Shown here: positions 1-8,623 of the stretch, piece after piece
Layout of the letters: each line of letters begins with the position of its first letter
Position numbering within the stretch: position 1 is the first letter of the stretch
NCBI RefSeq assembly: GCF_003033925.1
Contig: NZ_CP028365.1
Span: 992,001 to 1,056,000, forward strand
DNA: 64,000 nucleotides
Direction of reading: 5' to 3'
DNA from: Tannerella serpentiformis
Lineage (GTDB): Bacteria; Bacteroidota; Bacteroidia; Bacteroidales; Tannerellaceae
Program-made: the position numbers and the translations under genes
Notes under the pieces: generated by a model
Databases searched by the model: none
What the model was told of the DNA's origin: nothing
The model's input: only the letters and a program-made list of their open reading frames with translations

Positions 1-81
1 AGTCGAAAAAGATATTAAAGGGAATATAGCGATATGATCGTATCGTAATGGCAGACCAAAGTGGCAGATTCGTACACGCAA

Positions 82-117
82 AAAAGGCCGGGCACCCCTT
101 CGGATACCCGGCCTTTC
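82..117. terminator. Hairpin with GGCCGGG/CCCGGCC stem
   Basis: AAAGGCCGGGCAC, a CCTTCGG loop region and ATACCCGGCCTTT form an inverted repeat. On the minus strand it is followed by TTTTTT, so it looks like an intrinsic terminator for leftward transcription; on the plus strand the tail is shorter (TTTCC). It belongs to a family of stems sharing GCCGGGTAC seen at four other sites in the window. Confidence 0.55.
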
Positions 118-335
118 CGAAGCCTCGGAAACGTTCAGCGGCGTGTTTTGAGCCTTCCGACGCGTCGGAAACCCTCAGCGGCGCGTTTTTGAGCTTTCCG
201 ACGCGTCGGAAACGTTCAGCGGTGTGTTTTTGAGCTTTCCGAGGCCTCGGAAACCTTCAGCGGCGCGTTTTTGAGCTTTCCGACGCGTCGGAAACGTTCA
301 GCGGCGCGTTTTGACACTTTCCGAGGCCTCGGGGG
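115..335. repeat. 41-bp tandem array A1, six units
   Basis: Anchors TTCCGA lie at 115, 155, 196, 237, 278 and 319 (steps 40, 41, 41, 41, 41). Each unit starts with a 16-bp palindrome, either TTCCGAGGCCTCGGAA or TTCCGACGCGTCGGAA, followed by a GTTCAGCGGCGCGTTTTTGAGC-like half (written here in degenerate form). The two palindrome versions differ by paired changes that keep the symmetry. The palindrome is shared with array A2 on the other side of the BACON gene. Confidence 0.9.
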
Positions 336-687
336 CGTCTACGGACGCCCCGTTGAATTGTTGGTTTGTTGGGGCCCGGGGGCCCGTTTGATGTTGGTTT
401 GTTGGGGCCTTGCAGCCCGTTGGTTTGTTGAGGTGGGTACCCGTGTAGGGGCGTATTACATACGCCCTACCAAACGGGCCCCACGGGCCCGAATGGATGG
501 ACGCCGGGTATGTTCATTCATCCCTTGCGGGATGTTTGTGGGGCGTATGCGATACGCCCCTACACCGGGTACGTGCATTCGGGTCCCTTCGGGTACCCGG
601 CCAGATTCGCCGGCGTCCGCAGACGCCCCGGCCAAACGTCTAAACGCCTAAACATCTCAACGGGGCGCAGCCCCAACAACTAAACAC

Positions 688-3600
688 CTACCGAACGACC
701 ACCTTCTCCGTCAGCGGGCCGACCTTGATGATGTAGGTGCCGAGGGGGAGGGTGACGGACGTGTCGCCGGCGGGGGCTTGCCAGGTGCGGTAGAGCGTGC
801 CGGCGAGGGTGTAGACCTGCACTGCCTCGGGCGTCGGGAGGGAGAGGTAGAGCGTCGGGCCGACGGTGTAGACCTTCGCCTGCGGGGCGTAGGGCACGGT
901 GTTGGCGACGGTCGAGAGGACGTTCACCTCGCAGCGGGCGACGATGCCACTGCCGTCTGAGGCGGCGGCCGTGATCACGGCCTTACCCTTGCCGACGATG
1001 GTCACGAGGGCGTAGTCGTCGGCGTCGGGGGCGAAGCGCAGCTGGGGCAGTGCGGCCGACTGCTTCGGGGTGAAGACTTGCACGGTGGCCACGGAGGCGT
1101 TGGTGCTCATCCACAAGAGACCCTTGTTGCGGGCGTTGTCCGGCGAGACGATGGCGGAGATGAGCGCCGTGGAGAGGTCGCCGTTGACGGTGAGCGTGGC
1201 CGGGTCGAGCGTGACGTTAGAGACTTTCACCTCGGCGGGTGGCACGACGCTGCCGTCGTTGCCCTGCTGGTGGATGGCCACTTTCAGCTCGTCCATGCCT
1301 TGCTGCGTGCGGACGGTGATCGTGCCGTGGCGCATCTCCTTGGACGGGTTGGCGGCGAGGCGGAAGGTGAACGTGCCATTGCCGCGGCCTACGGCGCTCT
1401 CGAGGCGGATCCAGTCCTCGGTCGTGGAGCCGGCCCAGAGGCGACTCGTCGCGACGCTGATCGAGCTACCGGCGCCGTCCGACGGGCCGACGGTGATCTC
1501 TTCGGGGTTCAGCGCCAGGTCGTAGTCGTATTCCTCGGATGGGGTGCTGCCGGGGCTGGGCGTGGGCTTGCGTTGGCCGGCGCGCTGGGTGAGGGTGAAG
1601 GTGCGTTCGGCTTTGCCGTCGTCGCTCTTGACGGTGAGCTTGCCCGTGCGTTCGGCGCCGGACTCATTGCGGTCGAAGCGGACGATGACGAGGCGCGTGC
1701 CCGAGCCACGTGTGGCGTCGGGGTGCATCCAGTCGGGGCTGCCGCTGATCGTCCATCCCTTGCCGGCATAGACGTTGAAGCCGACCGTGCCGCCGCCGCT
1801 GCCCATGGTCATGGCTGCGGGGTTGAGGGAGATTCCGGTGGCGGCCACGGGTGGCTCCACGGCCTTCGCGGCTTCCTGCGTGACGAGGATGTGGCGGGTG
1901 ATGGGGGTGCGGTGGCCTATCCTTCTCCTGGACGAGACCACCTGAATCGTTGCGCCGCGCTTCTTGGTGCTGGTGTTGGGGGTGACTTCCACGACGATCG
2001 TGCCCGTCTTGACGTCGGTCGTGAGCTTCATCCAGCTTGCGGAGGCGGCGCTGGCCTTGGTGTCCCAACCGTAGTCGCTCTTGACGTTGACCGTCTGCTT
2101 GCCGCCGCCGGTGGGGAAGGTGAGCATATCGGGGCTGAGCGTCAGCGTCGGCTCGGGCTTCTCCTTCTTGCCCGCCTGCGTCACCTTGAGCGTGATGTTG
2201 CCTTGGTTGGTTTTGAAGACGGCGTTGCCCGTCCGCTCGGCGCCGGTGTTCTGACTGATGAAAAGTTTGATTTCATTGCTTTTCGCTGCCGTAGAATAAT
2301 AGGTATAGTTGGAGATCCAATCCGGTACTTCGAGCTGGTTGATGAGGAATTCCTTGTTGCAGCTGAGCGTGACCTCCTTCATGCCACCCTTCGCTTCCAC
2401 CTTTAGCTCTTTGGGCTCGAGGGTGAAGACAGCCTTCTCCGGCTCCGGCTTTGCGCCGCCTACCTGCGTCACCTTGAGCGTCACGTCGCCCAAATCCGTT
2501 TTGAAGACGACGTCGGCCGTCCGTTCGGGGCCAGTGTTGGGCTGGAACTCGAGCATAAAGTCATAGAACCCCGCGCCGCTACTTGTTTTTCCCTCTTTTA
2601 TCCAATTCGGCAGCGTCACCTTGTTGAGGTCAAAATCTTGTTTGCTGGTGAGTGACACCTTATGCTCTCCCCCCTTCGCTTCCACCTTTAGCTCCTTAGG
2701 ATCGAGGGTAAGCTCGGGCTTTGCGTTGCCCGCCGCCTGCGTTACCTTGAGCGTGAGTTCGCTCGGGCCGATTTTGAAGACGATTTCGCCCGTCCGTTCG
2801 GGGCCGGGGTTGGGCTTGAAGGTTAGCTTAACAGGTTTGCTCGTATGGCCTTCGGATGAATAGTCGTAGCTTATCCAATCCGGCATGCTGACATCTATCC
2901 TTTCTATAGTTTGGGTACTGGATAGTGTCACCTTATGCTCTCCCCCCTTTGCATCCACCTTTAGCTCCTTGGGATCGAGGGTAAGCTCGGGCTTTGTGTT
3001 GGCTCCCAGCTGCGTCACCTTGAGCGTCGCCGGCCCCAAGCTGGTATGGATGACGATTTCATCCCTCCGCCGGTTGTCGCCGGTGTTGGGGTTGGCTGAA
3101 ATCGATATCGGTAGCTTCTTACCTATGCCATGGCCGTAATAGGGTATAGATATCCATATCGGACAATCGTAGTTTGAAATAGAAAACTCCTTATTGCAGG
3201 TGAGTGTCACTGTGATTTGATTCCCGGCCGCATTCAGGATTACCTCCGAGGGGGAGAAGGTGAACGTGGTGGGTGTGCTGGGGCCGGTGCTTTCATGACA
3301 TTGGTTGCCTGTGCTGATGCAGACTTCCGAGCAGATCTCGCCGGATGATGAGGTGACAGCGTAATACGGCGTGCCTTTGATCCTTTCGGAGGCGGCGTCT
3401 GCCGGATGCACGATCTTACATCCCGACAGCGATATATATCCCGCTTTCAATGGACCACCTTGGACATACACGTTGCTGCTACGGATGGTCAGCGCCCCCG
3501 GCAATTTAATGTCTCCGTTTACCGTCAAGGTGCACGAGGTGATATTCAGGCCATCTGACGCGGAAGAGATCCCCTCGCGTTTAGCTGAATGGATTGTCAA

Positions 3601-3996
3601 GTTTCCCGAGCCTGTGATGTTCGGCGAGATGGCATCTTGCGTCATTCCATCTACCACGATTCCGGTGCCGGATGTTGTTAGGGTATTGCTGCCTTGCAGC
3701 ACGAGGGTGATTTGTCTTCGGATATAAATTCCTACTCCAGACGCTTCGATCGTGGCATTATTTAGCGTCAGCGTGTTGGAAGCGGGGTCAAACGTCACCG
3801 TGCCGCTCTGGACGGCCGGGAAGCCGCCCGAGGCGGAGATGTTGGTGTAATTATCGGAGGTGACGTCCACACCGCCGATCCGGATGTAGTAGTTCTCCTT
3901 CGCCGCCGCTGTCTGCGGCGCGATGGCTCCTGCCAGCCCCGCGAGGATGAGCAACAGGGCGAGGAGCATGTTCTTGTAATGTGTTCTTGAGTCCAT
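688..3996 (-). CDS. Secreted BACON-repeat protein with type IX-like sorting domain
   Basis: Protein of 1102 residues, taken from the ATG at 3996: this Met opens a clear signal peptide (MDSRTHYKN, then LLALLLILAGLAGAIA), whereas the 66 upstream in-frame codons only translate the intergenic repeats. Residues about 33-235 are Asn/Thr/Ser-rich with evenly spaced short strands, like a beta-helix. About 245-900 holds seven BACON-like modules; four of them share 'LxPKELKVxAKGG' or similar starts and 'LKVTQ' ends. A Big2-like Ig domain (VSNVTLDPATLTVNG) follows. The last 70 residues (VYTLAGTLYRT, LPLGTYIIKV, KVVVR) resemble the type A sorting domain of the type IX secretion system. BACON domains are usually linked to glycan or mucin contact; the function here is inference. 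It stands alone, bracketed by repeats on both sides. Confidence 0.85.
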   Translation of the reverse strand: MDSRTHYKNMLLALLLILAGLAGAIAPQTAAAKENYYIRIGGVDVTSDNYTNISASGGFPAVQSGTVTFDPASNTLTLNNATIEASGVGIYIRRQITLVLQGSNTLTTSGTGIVVDGMTQDAISPNITGSGNLTIHSAKREGISSASDGLNITSCTLTVNGDIKLPGALTIRSSNVYVQGGPLKAGYISLSGCKIVHPADAASERIKGTPYYAVTSSSGEICSEVCISTGNQCHESTGPSTPTTFTFSPSEVILNAAGNQITVTLTCNKEFSISNYDCPIWISIPYYGHGIGKKLPISISANPNTGDNRRRDEIVIHTSLGPATLKVTQLGANTKPELTLDPKELKVDAKGGEHKVTLSSTQTIERIDVSMPDWISYDYSSEGHTSKPVKLTFKPNPGPERTGEIVFKIGPSELTLKVTQAAGNAKPELTLDPKELKVEAKGGEHKVSLTSKQDFDLNKVTLPNWIKEGKTSSGAGFYDFMLEFQPNTGPERTADVVFKTDLGDVTLKVTQVGGAKPEPEKAVFTLEPKELKVEAKGGMKEVTLSCNKEFLINQLEVPDWISNYTYYSTAAKSNEIKLFISQNTGAERTGNAVFKTNQGNITLKVTQAGKKEKPEPTLTLSPDMLTFPTGGGKQTVNVKSDYGWDTKASAASASWMKLTTDVKTGTIVVEVTPNTSTKKRGATIQVVSSRRRIGHRTPITRHILVTQEAAKAVEPPVAATGISLNPAAMTMGSGGGTVGFNVYAGKGWTISGSPDWMHPDATRGSGTRLVIVRFDRNESGAERTGKLTVKSDDGKAERTFTLTQRAGQRKPTPSPGSTPSEEYDYDLALNPEEITVGPSDGAGSSISVATSRLWAGSTTEDWIRLESAVGRGNGTFTFRLAANPSKEMRHGTITVRTQQGMDELKVAIHQQGNDGSVVPPAEVKVSNVTLDPATLTVNGDLSTALISAIVSPDNARNKGLLWMSTNASVATVQVFTPKQSAALPQLRFAPDADDYALVTIVGKGKAVITAAASDGSGIVARCEVNVLSTVANTVPYAPQAKVYTVGPTLYLSLPTPEAVQVYTLAGTLYRTWQAPAGDTSVTLPLGTYIIKVGPLTEKVVVR

Positions 3997-4121
3997 AATT
4001 CTGAATGTGTTTGGGGGCCTTGCGGCCCGGTTGATGTTGTTGGGGGCCTTGCGGCCCTGTTGGTTTGTTGGTGCGGGCCCGTCGGGCCGCCCCGGGTACC
4101 CGTGCGCCCTGTAGGGGCGCC

Positions 4122-4290
4122 GGACCATAGCCCAGGGCGAAATCCTGGGCGGGCCGGGTACCCGATGCGGTCGAATACGGGCGGGGCGGTACATCCATTC
4201 GGGCCTGTGGCCCGTTTGGAGGGCGTATGCCGTTGCGCCCCGGGGTTTCGCCGCCCAGGGTTTCGCCCTGGGCTATGGTCCACCGGGCCT
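4122..4290. repeat. Long-armed inverted repeat
   Basis: The left arm (about 4122-4158, CGGACCATAGCCCAGGGCG...) is the near-exact reverse complement of the right arm (about 4250-4290, ...CGCCCTGGGCTATGGTCC), with about 90 bp between. Each arm also carries a smaller CCCAGGG/CCCTGGG self-complement. It lies upstream of the BACON gene start. Confidence 0.65.
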
Positions 4291-4434
4291 ACAGCCCGGC
4301 CGGGTACGTCCCATTCGGGCCTTGCGGCCCGGTTGGGAGGGCGTATGCAATACGCCCCTACCGTGGTACGTGCATTCGGGTCCCTTCGGGTATCCGGCCA
4401 GCTTCCATGCCCCGGCAGGGGCCGTCCGCAGACG

Positions 4435-4615
4435 CCCCGAGGCGTCGGAAACCTTGAAACAACTTGTTTGGGCCTTTCCGAGGCCTCGGATTCCTTGAAA
4501 CAACTTGTTTGAGCCTTTCCGAGGCCTCGGATTCCTTGAAACAACTTGTTTGAGCCTTTCCGAGGCCTCGGAAACCTTGAAACAACTTGTTTGACACTTT
4601 CCGAGGCGTCAGGGA
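4435..4615. repeat. 41-bp tandem array A2, five units
   Basis: Anchors at 4435, 4476, 4517, 4558 and 4599, all exactly 41 bp apart. Each unit has dyad 1, TTCCGAGGCCTCGGA (shared with A1), centred at unit position 8.5, and dyad 2, AAACAACTTGTTT, centred at 29, which is 20.5 bp away. Relative to A1, the first half-unit is kept and the second is replaced. Confidence 0.9.
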
Positions 4616-4798
4616 CGCCTGCCAAGTTTGCCGGGTACGCGGCCAGCTTCGCCGGGGTGTCAGGGACGGCCCCTGCCGAAGCTGGGGCCGGGCTTTCTTA
4701 CGTTCTGATAGGAATAAGTGTACGTCTTCATCTTGCTTTTGCCTCCGGATTCTTGTCCGTTTGCGAGGGCAAAGGTCTATACGTAAGACGTGCGTGTC

Positions 4799-4818
4799 AA
4801 TACGTAATATTACGTATT
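4799..4818. promoter_or_regulatory. Isolated perfect 20-bp palindrome
   Basis: AATACGTAATATTACGTATT is a perfect 20-bp palindrome and strikingly AT-rich against its surroundings. It could be an operator, but it lies about 800 bp from the BACON start and downstream of the lipoprotein gene, so no target can be assigned. Confidence 0.4.
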
Positions 4819-4991
4819 TCATCTCGCCCGTGCACATGGCCGGAATGTTCATTTTACAGGCGCCCTATTTACTGCCTATCAGCGCCGTATGCTTCCCGCG
4901 GTGTTCCCGAAATCCACGAGCCGTAAACAATCCTTCACGTCGCAATTAACACTTCGGAGGTCAGGTTTTTCTGGGGGCGGGGGGGGAAAAC

Positions 4992-5045
4992 GAAAGCCGG
5001 GTACACGCTGAGGAGATCCTCAACATGTACCCGGCTTTTCGCTTT
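4992..5045 (-). terminator. Terminator hairpin of the lipoprotein gene
   Basis: GAAAGCCGGGTACA (left arm) pairs with TGTACCCGGCTTTT (right arm), with an inner GAGGA/TCCTC stem. It starts about 20 bp past the leftward stop codon at 5067, with a TTTCGTTTTCC tail on the minus strand. Confidence 0.7.
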
Positions 5046-5066
5046 TAGGGTTCAGTGTTTAGCTTC

Positions 5067-6305
5067 TTAGTTCTTCGTTTCCCCCGGTCGGAGGCGGCGG
5101 GCCAGGAGCTGGTTAGACTGGCTGTTGTAGCCTCGGCGGAAGGGCAGCGGACGGACAGCACCACGACGATAGGCTGCGTATAGATCCGGCTCGAAGTGGT
5201 TGCCAAAGAGCGCAATGGGATGATCGTACATGCCGTAGAGACGGATGTCCCAGCGGCTGGGATCGAAGAAGGAGAACTTGATGCCGGAGTCGTCCTGCAG
5301 GATGACGGAGGCCTTAGAGAGCACGGTGTTGCGGATGGTGCTGAAGTAGGCCTTGTGCATGAGGTAGGTGGCGGACTTGACGTAGGTCACGCAGCCGGAG
5401 TCGATGGTGGTGAGGAAGTCACGCGTAGGCTTGTTGACGGAGAGGCCGCCGTCGGCGATGTTGGCCGAGAAGTAGGTCAGGGTGCGGAGCGTACGGTGGT
5501 CACGGTCGGTGAACTCGATCTCGACGCCCTTGCCGTATTTCTCGTCGCCGCGATAGCGTGGCGCGCTGTCGAGGTAGTGCTTACGGCCGCCGTCGGTGAA
5601 CGCGAAGGGGCGTACGCGTACGATCTCCTTATCGGCCCGCGCCAGGAAGAGGAGCAGGAGGGGCGTGACGCCGTACATCTCTTGCGTCTCGTAGCGGGTG
5701 GCCATGAGTTTGGTTTGGAAGAAACTGAGGCGGAGGATACCGGAGACTTCCTGGCCGTAGGCGGCGAGGTATTGCGAGAGTCCGACCTGTCGTGCGTCAG
5801 TGCGGGGTTCGGGCACACGCCCCGGGGCCTCCATACCGAAGAGGATATAGTTGCGGGCGTTGGGGAAGTAGAGGCTGACGTTGAAGTAGTCCGGGCCGCT
5901 GAAGGGGTAGAAGACGGTGGCGATGGTGTCCGTGCCTTGGGGCAGCTCGTTGCGCGCCCACTGGCGGATGCTGTCGGCTTGTTCGCGTCGGTGGCGTGTC
6001 CAGGCCGAGTCAGCGTGTGCAGCGTAGCGTTTCCAGGTGTCGGTGTGAGCGAGTGAGTCGAGGCGGCCGCCCTCTGATGGAGCCATACCGGCGATGAAAC
6101 GGGCCACGTCGGTAAGGTCACGATCGGGTTGCACCTCGGGCTGCGAGGCGGGCTCTTCGGAGCCGCTGTCGGCCTTCGATCCGAAGACGGATTCGACGCC
6201 GCGGAGTCCAGCCTCGGCGGCCTCCTTAAGGCCGGATTTCGGTCGGCAGGCCCCGCAGCATGTCAGCAAGATAAGTCCCAGAGTAAGTAGTTTTCCTGTG
6301 TTCAT
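5067..6305 (-). CDS. Putative lipoprotein of unknown function
   Basis: A 412-residue protein. The N-terminus MNTGKLLTLGLILLTCCGAC has a hydrophobic core ending in Cys residues, read as a lipoprotein signal peptide; Gln/Glu/Asp-rich sequence follows to about residue 70, then a folded domain. Conspicuous segments are 'VFYPFSGPDYFNVSLYFPNA' near 130 and 'YILFGMEAPG' near 153. I have seen the 'YPFSGPD...FPNA' pattern in uncharacterised Bacteroidota lipoproteins, but I do not know a function. It lies 86 bp after the hypothetical gene at 6392 on the same strand and is followed by a terminator, so it may be the last gene of the 10.4-5.07 kb cluster. No catalytic motif is recognised. Confidence 0.75.
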   Translation of the reverse strand: MNTGKLLTLGLILLTCCGACRPKSGLKEAAEAGLRGVESVFGSKADSGSEEPASQPEVQPDRDLTDVARFIAGMAPSEGGRLDSLAHTDTWKRYAAHADSAWTRHRREQADSIRQWARNELPQGTDTIATVFYPFSGPDYFNVSLYFPNARNYILFGMEAPGRVPEPRTDARQVGLSQYLAAYGQEVSGILRLSFFQTKLMATRYETQEMYGVTPLLLLFLARADKEIVRVRPFAFTDGGRKHYLDSAPRYRGDEKYGKGVEIEFTDRDHRTLRTLTYFSANIADGGLSVNKPTRDFLTTIDSGCVTYVKSATYLMHKAYFSTIRNTVLSKASVILQDDSGIKFSFFDPSRWDIRLYGMYDHPIALFGNHFEPDLYAAYRRGAVRPLPFRRGYNSQSNQLLARRLRPGETKN

Positions 6306-6391
6306 TTTTTATTGTTACGAGTTCGATTATTGATCCATATGAGAAGAAGAACGGGGGAGGCCCCGGGTGGGGTGGGTCGCGTTGATAACCC

Positions 6392-7021
6392 TCAATTCAT
6401 GTGTGGCCCTGTGAATCCATCGTCACCCATTCGGCTGCCTTGAGAGCGTGAAAGGGGTGAGTCGGCCCATTCAGCGATGTCACCGCGGCGAAAGGGATGC
6501 TGTATCCGTCGTTCGTGTTGGTTTTGGGCGCGGCAAAATTCGACGAGGTGCCGTAGGAGGTCCACCAGCGTGCCACTGGGGGAATAGAAAAAGTCTTCCG
6601 CCGCCTGCTGCACCGTCGGGTTGGGGTGCTCCAGCTCACGGAGCAGTGCCTTTCGGTGTCGCACAGAGCGACGGTCGTCACTGGGCTCGACATTCTCGCC
6701 CGCCTTGAGGAAGTGGATCATTCGCACCGAAAAGCGTACGGCCCTCGAGAAGAGTCCGGGCTTGAAATAATCCTCCTTGAGGCCAAACTGCGCCAGCTTA
6801 TTGATGATCGGTATCTGCGCCTCGTCCGTAGTCGACGGCTCGCCGCTGTCGTCCGTATCGCTACAGTCGCCACGATCGGCCTCTGGGTCATACGGCTCAC
6901 GACCGTACACCAGCTCTTGCATGTAACTTCGGTAGCTGCGGAAATACTCCTCCTCCCGGTCGTTCGGCTTGCGATTCGGAGACTCTTCAATGTCTTCCGG
7001 GCCGTCATACGTGATCACCAT
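6392..7021 (-). CDS. Hypothetical acidic cytoplasmic protein
   Basis: From the ATG at 7021 the protein has 209 residues. It has an acidic, charged first third (EEEYFRSYRSYMQELVYG, then Asp/Glu-rich to about 85) and a more helical C-terminal part (FGLKEDYFKPGLFSRAVRFS, LLRELEHPNPTVQQAAEDFF). No signal peptide, membrane segment or recognised domain. An alternative start at 7141 overlaps the permease stop as ATGA, suggesting translational coupling, but the extra 40 residues are basic and low-complexity and look non-genic, so the inner start is preferred. It probably shares a transcript with the permease. Function unknown. Confidence 0.6.
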   Translation of the reverse strand: MVITYDGPEDIEESPNRKPNDREEEYFRSYRSYMQELVYGREPYDPEADRGDCSDTDDSGEPSTTDEAQIPIINKLAQFGLKEDYFKPGLFSRAVRFSVRMIHFLKAGENVEPSDDRRSVRHRKALLRELEHPNPTVQQAAEDFFYSPSGTLVDLLRHLVEFCRAQNQHERRIQHPFRRGDIAEWADSPLSRSQGSRMGDDGFTGPHMN

Positions 7022-7137
7022 AGACTTGCTTTCTTCCTGTTTTTGATATTGCGTGCTGCGGGCGGTCTCCCTGTCTCCACCGGTTCGGTGGGGTGTGATG
7101 CCCCGCAGACTGTTTGCTTGCTTTTTCGGGTTACGCG

Positions 7138-8577
7138 TCATTCGGGGTATGTCGCCCGTTTTTTTTTTCGAGTCGCACTTGTGTCCGCCGCTGCCATCTC
7201 GGCCACCTGCTCCCGATGTTCTTTATATCGCTTCATCATCTCCCATCCTCGGCACACGGCATAGGCCCCGAGTCCGATGCCCAGCGTAAAGATGCCCAGC
7301 ACGGATTCGGACGTTTTCTCAACCAACAGAAAGACCATCGTCCATCCCGTCAGTAACAAGAAGAGAATCGGAGTCACGGGGTAGCCCCACGTCCGATAGG
7401 GTCGCTCAGCCTCGGGATAACGCCGCCTATGGACGAATACGCCCAGCACCGAGAGGAACGTGAACAGCGACAGGATAAAACCGGAGAAAGTCACCACCTG
7501 CTCAAACGATCCGGAGAGGATGAACAGCAGACTGATGGCGGACTGTACGGCCACGGCCACGGCCGGCGTGCCCCGTCGGCTACGGTGCGACAAGAAGCGG
7601 AACAGCGTATAATCCTCACCCATCACCTGCGAAACGCGCGGCCCGATGAAAATCATCGAGCTGATCGACGAAACGAGTAACAGTCCGATCACACCCGCCA
7701 TCAGGCTCGCGCCGGTGGGCCCGAAGAGGTGTTGCGCGGCGATAAATCCCACCTGCAACTTTCCCTGCATTTCCTCGTGCGGCACGAGGCTGAGGAACGT
7801 GGCGTTCAGCCCGACGTAGGCTACGGCCACGATGGTCACGCCCCAGAGCAGCGATCGCGGCAGCGTACGTTGCGGATCGCGCACTTCACCGGCCACATAC
7901 GCCGACGCGTTCCAGCCCGAATAGGCATAGGAGACATAGATCAAACAGACGGCAAACGCCGGGCTGAGCAGCTCCCGCCACCCCGCGCCGTCAGGCACGG
8001 GCAGGAACGGTTGCTTGTCGCCACCGGCCGCGACGCCACACACAATGAAAGCGACAATCAGCGCCAGCTTGAGCAGCGTAAAAACGTTCTGGAACCGACT
8101 GCCCCCACGCACACTCCACATATGGACGGCGGTGATGATAAGGAGTGCACTGACAGCGATCATCTGCGCCGTGACACCCTCCGGGAAGAGCGATTCGGTG
8201 TAGTGCCCCAGCGCCATGCAGGCCAGCGCCACCGGCGCGGCAAAGCCAATCGTCAGCGAGACAAAGCCGGAGAGGAATCCTACGGCGGGATGATAGATGA
8301 CCGACAAGTAGTGGTATTCGCCCCCCGAACGCGGCATGGCAGCGCCGAGCTCGCCGTAGACGAGCGAACCGCAGAGGGCGATCAATCCGCCCACGATCCA
8401 GAGCGCAAGCAGAGCGAAAGGCGTGTGCAGGTCGAGCAGCTGGAAGCCGAGCGTAGTAAAGACGCCGGTGCCGATCATGTTGGCCACCGTGAAGGAGGTC
8501 ACGCCCGTGAAGCCCAGTCGGGTGTCCTTGGGCGCTTCGGCGGTAGAGGCAGCGGCATGCGATTGGTGCTTGTTCAT
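7138..8577 (-). CDS. APC-family amino acid permease
   Basis: Protein of 479 residues with about twelve hydrophobic segments spread over residues 25-455 and a hydrophilic Ala/Ser/Thr-rich N-terminus. The first transmembrane segment carries the APC-superfamily unwound-helix motif (ANMIGTGVFTTLG, about 33-45). 'GELGAAMPRSGGEYHYL' follows at about 75-92, the usual consensus after helix 2 in basic amino acid / polyamine antiporter-like members. It should import or exchange an amino acid across the inner membrane; the substrate cannot be read from sequence. It follows the three secreted paralogues by 46 bp and overlaps the long form of the next gene, so these are likely one transcript. Confidence 0.88.
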   Translation of the reverse strand: MNKHQSHAAASTAEAPKDTRLGFTGVTSFTVANMIGTGVFTTLGFQLLDLHTPFALLALWIVGGLIALCGSLVYGELGAAMPRSGGEYHYLSVIYHPAVGFLSGFVSLTIGFAAPVALACMALGHYTESLFPEGVTAQMIAVSALLIITAVHMWSVRGGSRFQNVFTLLKLALIVAFIVCGVAAGGDKQPFLPVPDGAGWRELLSPAFAVCLIYVSYAYSGWNASAYVAGEVRDPQRTLPRSLLWGVTIVAVAYVGLNATFLSLVPHEEMQGKLQVGFIAAQHLFGPTGASLMAGVIGLLLVSSISSMIFIGPRVSQVMGEDYTLFRFLSHRSRRGTPAVAVAVQSAISLLFILSGSFEQVVTFSGFILSLFTFLSVLGVFVHRRRYPEAERPYRTWGYPVTPILFLLLTGWTMVFLLVEKTSESVLGIFTLGIGLGAYAVCRGWEMMKRYKEHREQVAEMAAADTSATRKKKRATYPE

Positions 8578-8623
8578 CGCTTTCTTTTGATGGAATGAGG
8601 TGTTTGGGTGCCGAAATCGAAAA

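Larger units (their letters stand above)
1..687. other. Intergenic mosaic left of the BACON gene
   Basis: No convincing gene. It holds a hairpin at 82-117, a 41-bp tandem array at 115-335, G/C-rich palindromic modules (GGGGCCCGGGGGCCC near 380), two short inverted repeats around 'GGGCGTAT..ATACGCCC' at about 445-470 and 540-560, and a stretch at 539-630 that recurs in the same orientation at 4339-4445. Short open frames here (48-233 and 271-651) only translate repeats. Confidence 0.7.
3997..5066. other. Intergenic mosaic upstream of the BACON gene
   Basis: About 1.07 kb with no believable gene. Contents: palindromic GGGGCCTTGCGGCCC modules (4010-4060), an inverted repeat 4122-4158 / 4250-4290 built on CCATAGCCCAGGGCG and CGCCCTGGGCTATGG, a copy of the 539-630 module (4339-4445), array A2 (4435-4615), an isolated 20-bp palindrome (4799-4818) and a terminator hairpin (4992-5045). 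Open frames across it are repeat translations. Confidence 0.7.

Noticed and set aside
1078-2406. 442-codon plus-strand frame opposite the BACON gene
   Set aside because: Gly/Ala/Arg/Asp-rich antisense shadow of a GC-rich gene; the minus-strand product has clear domains.
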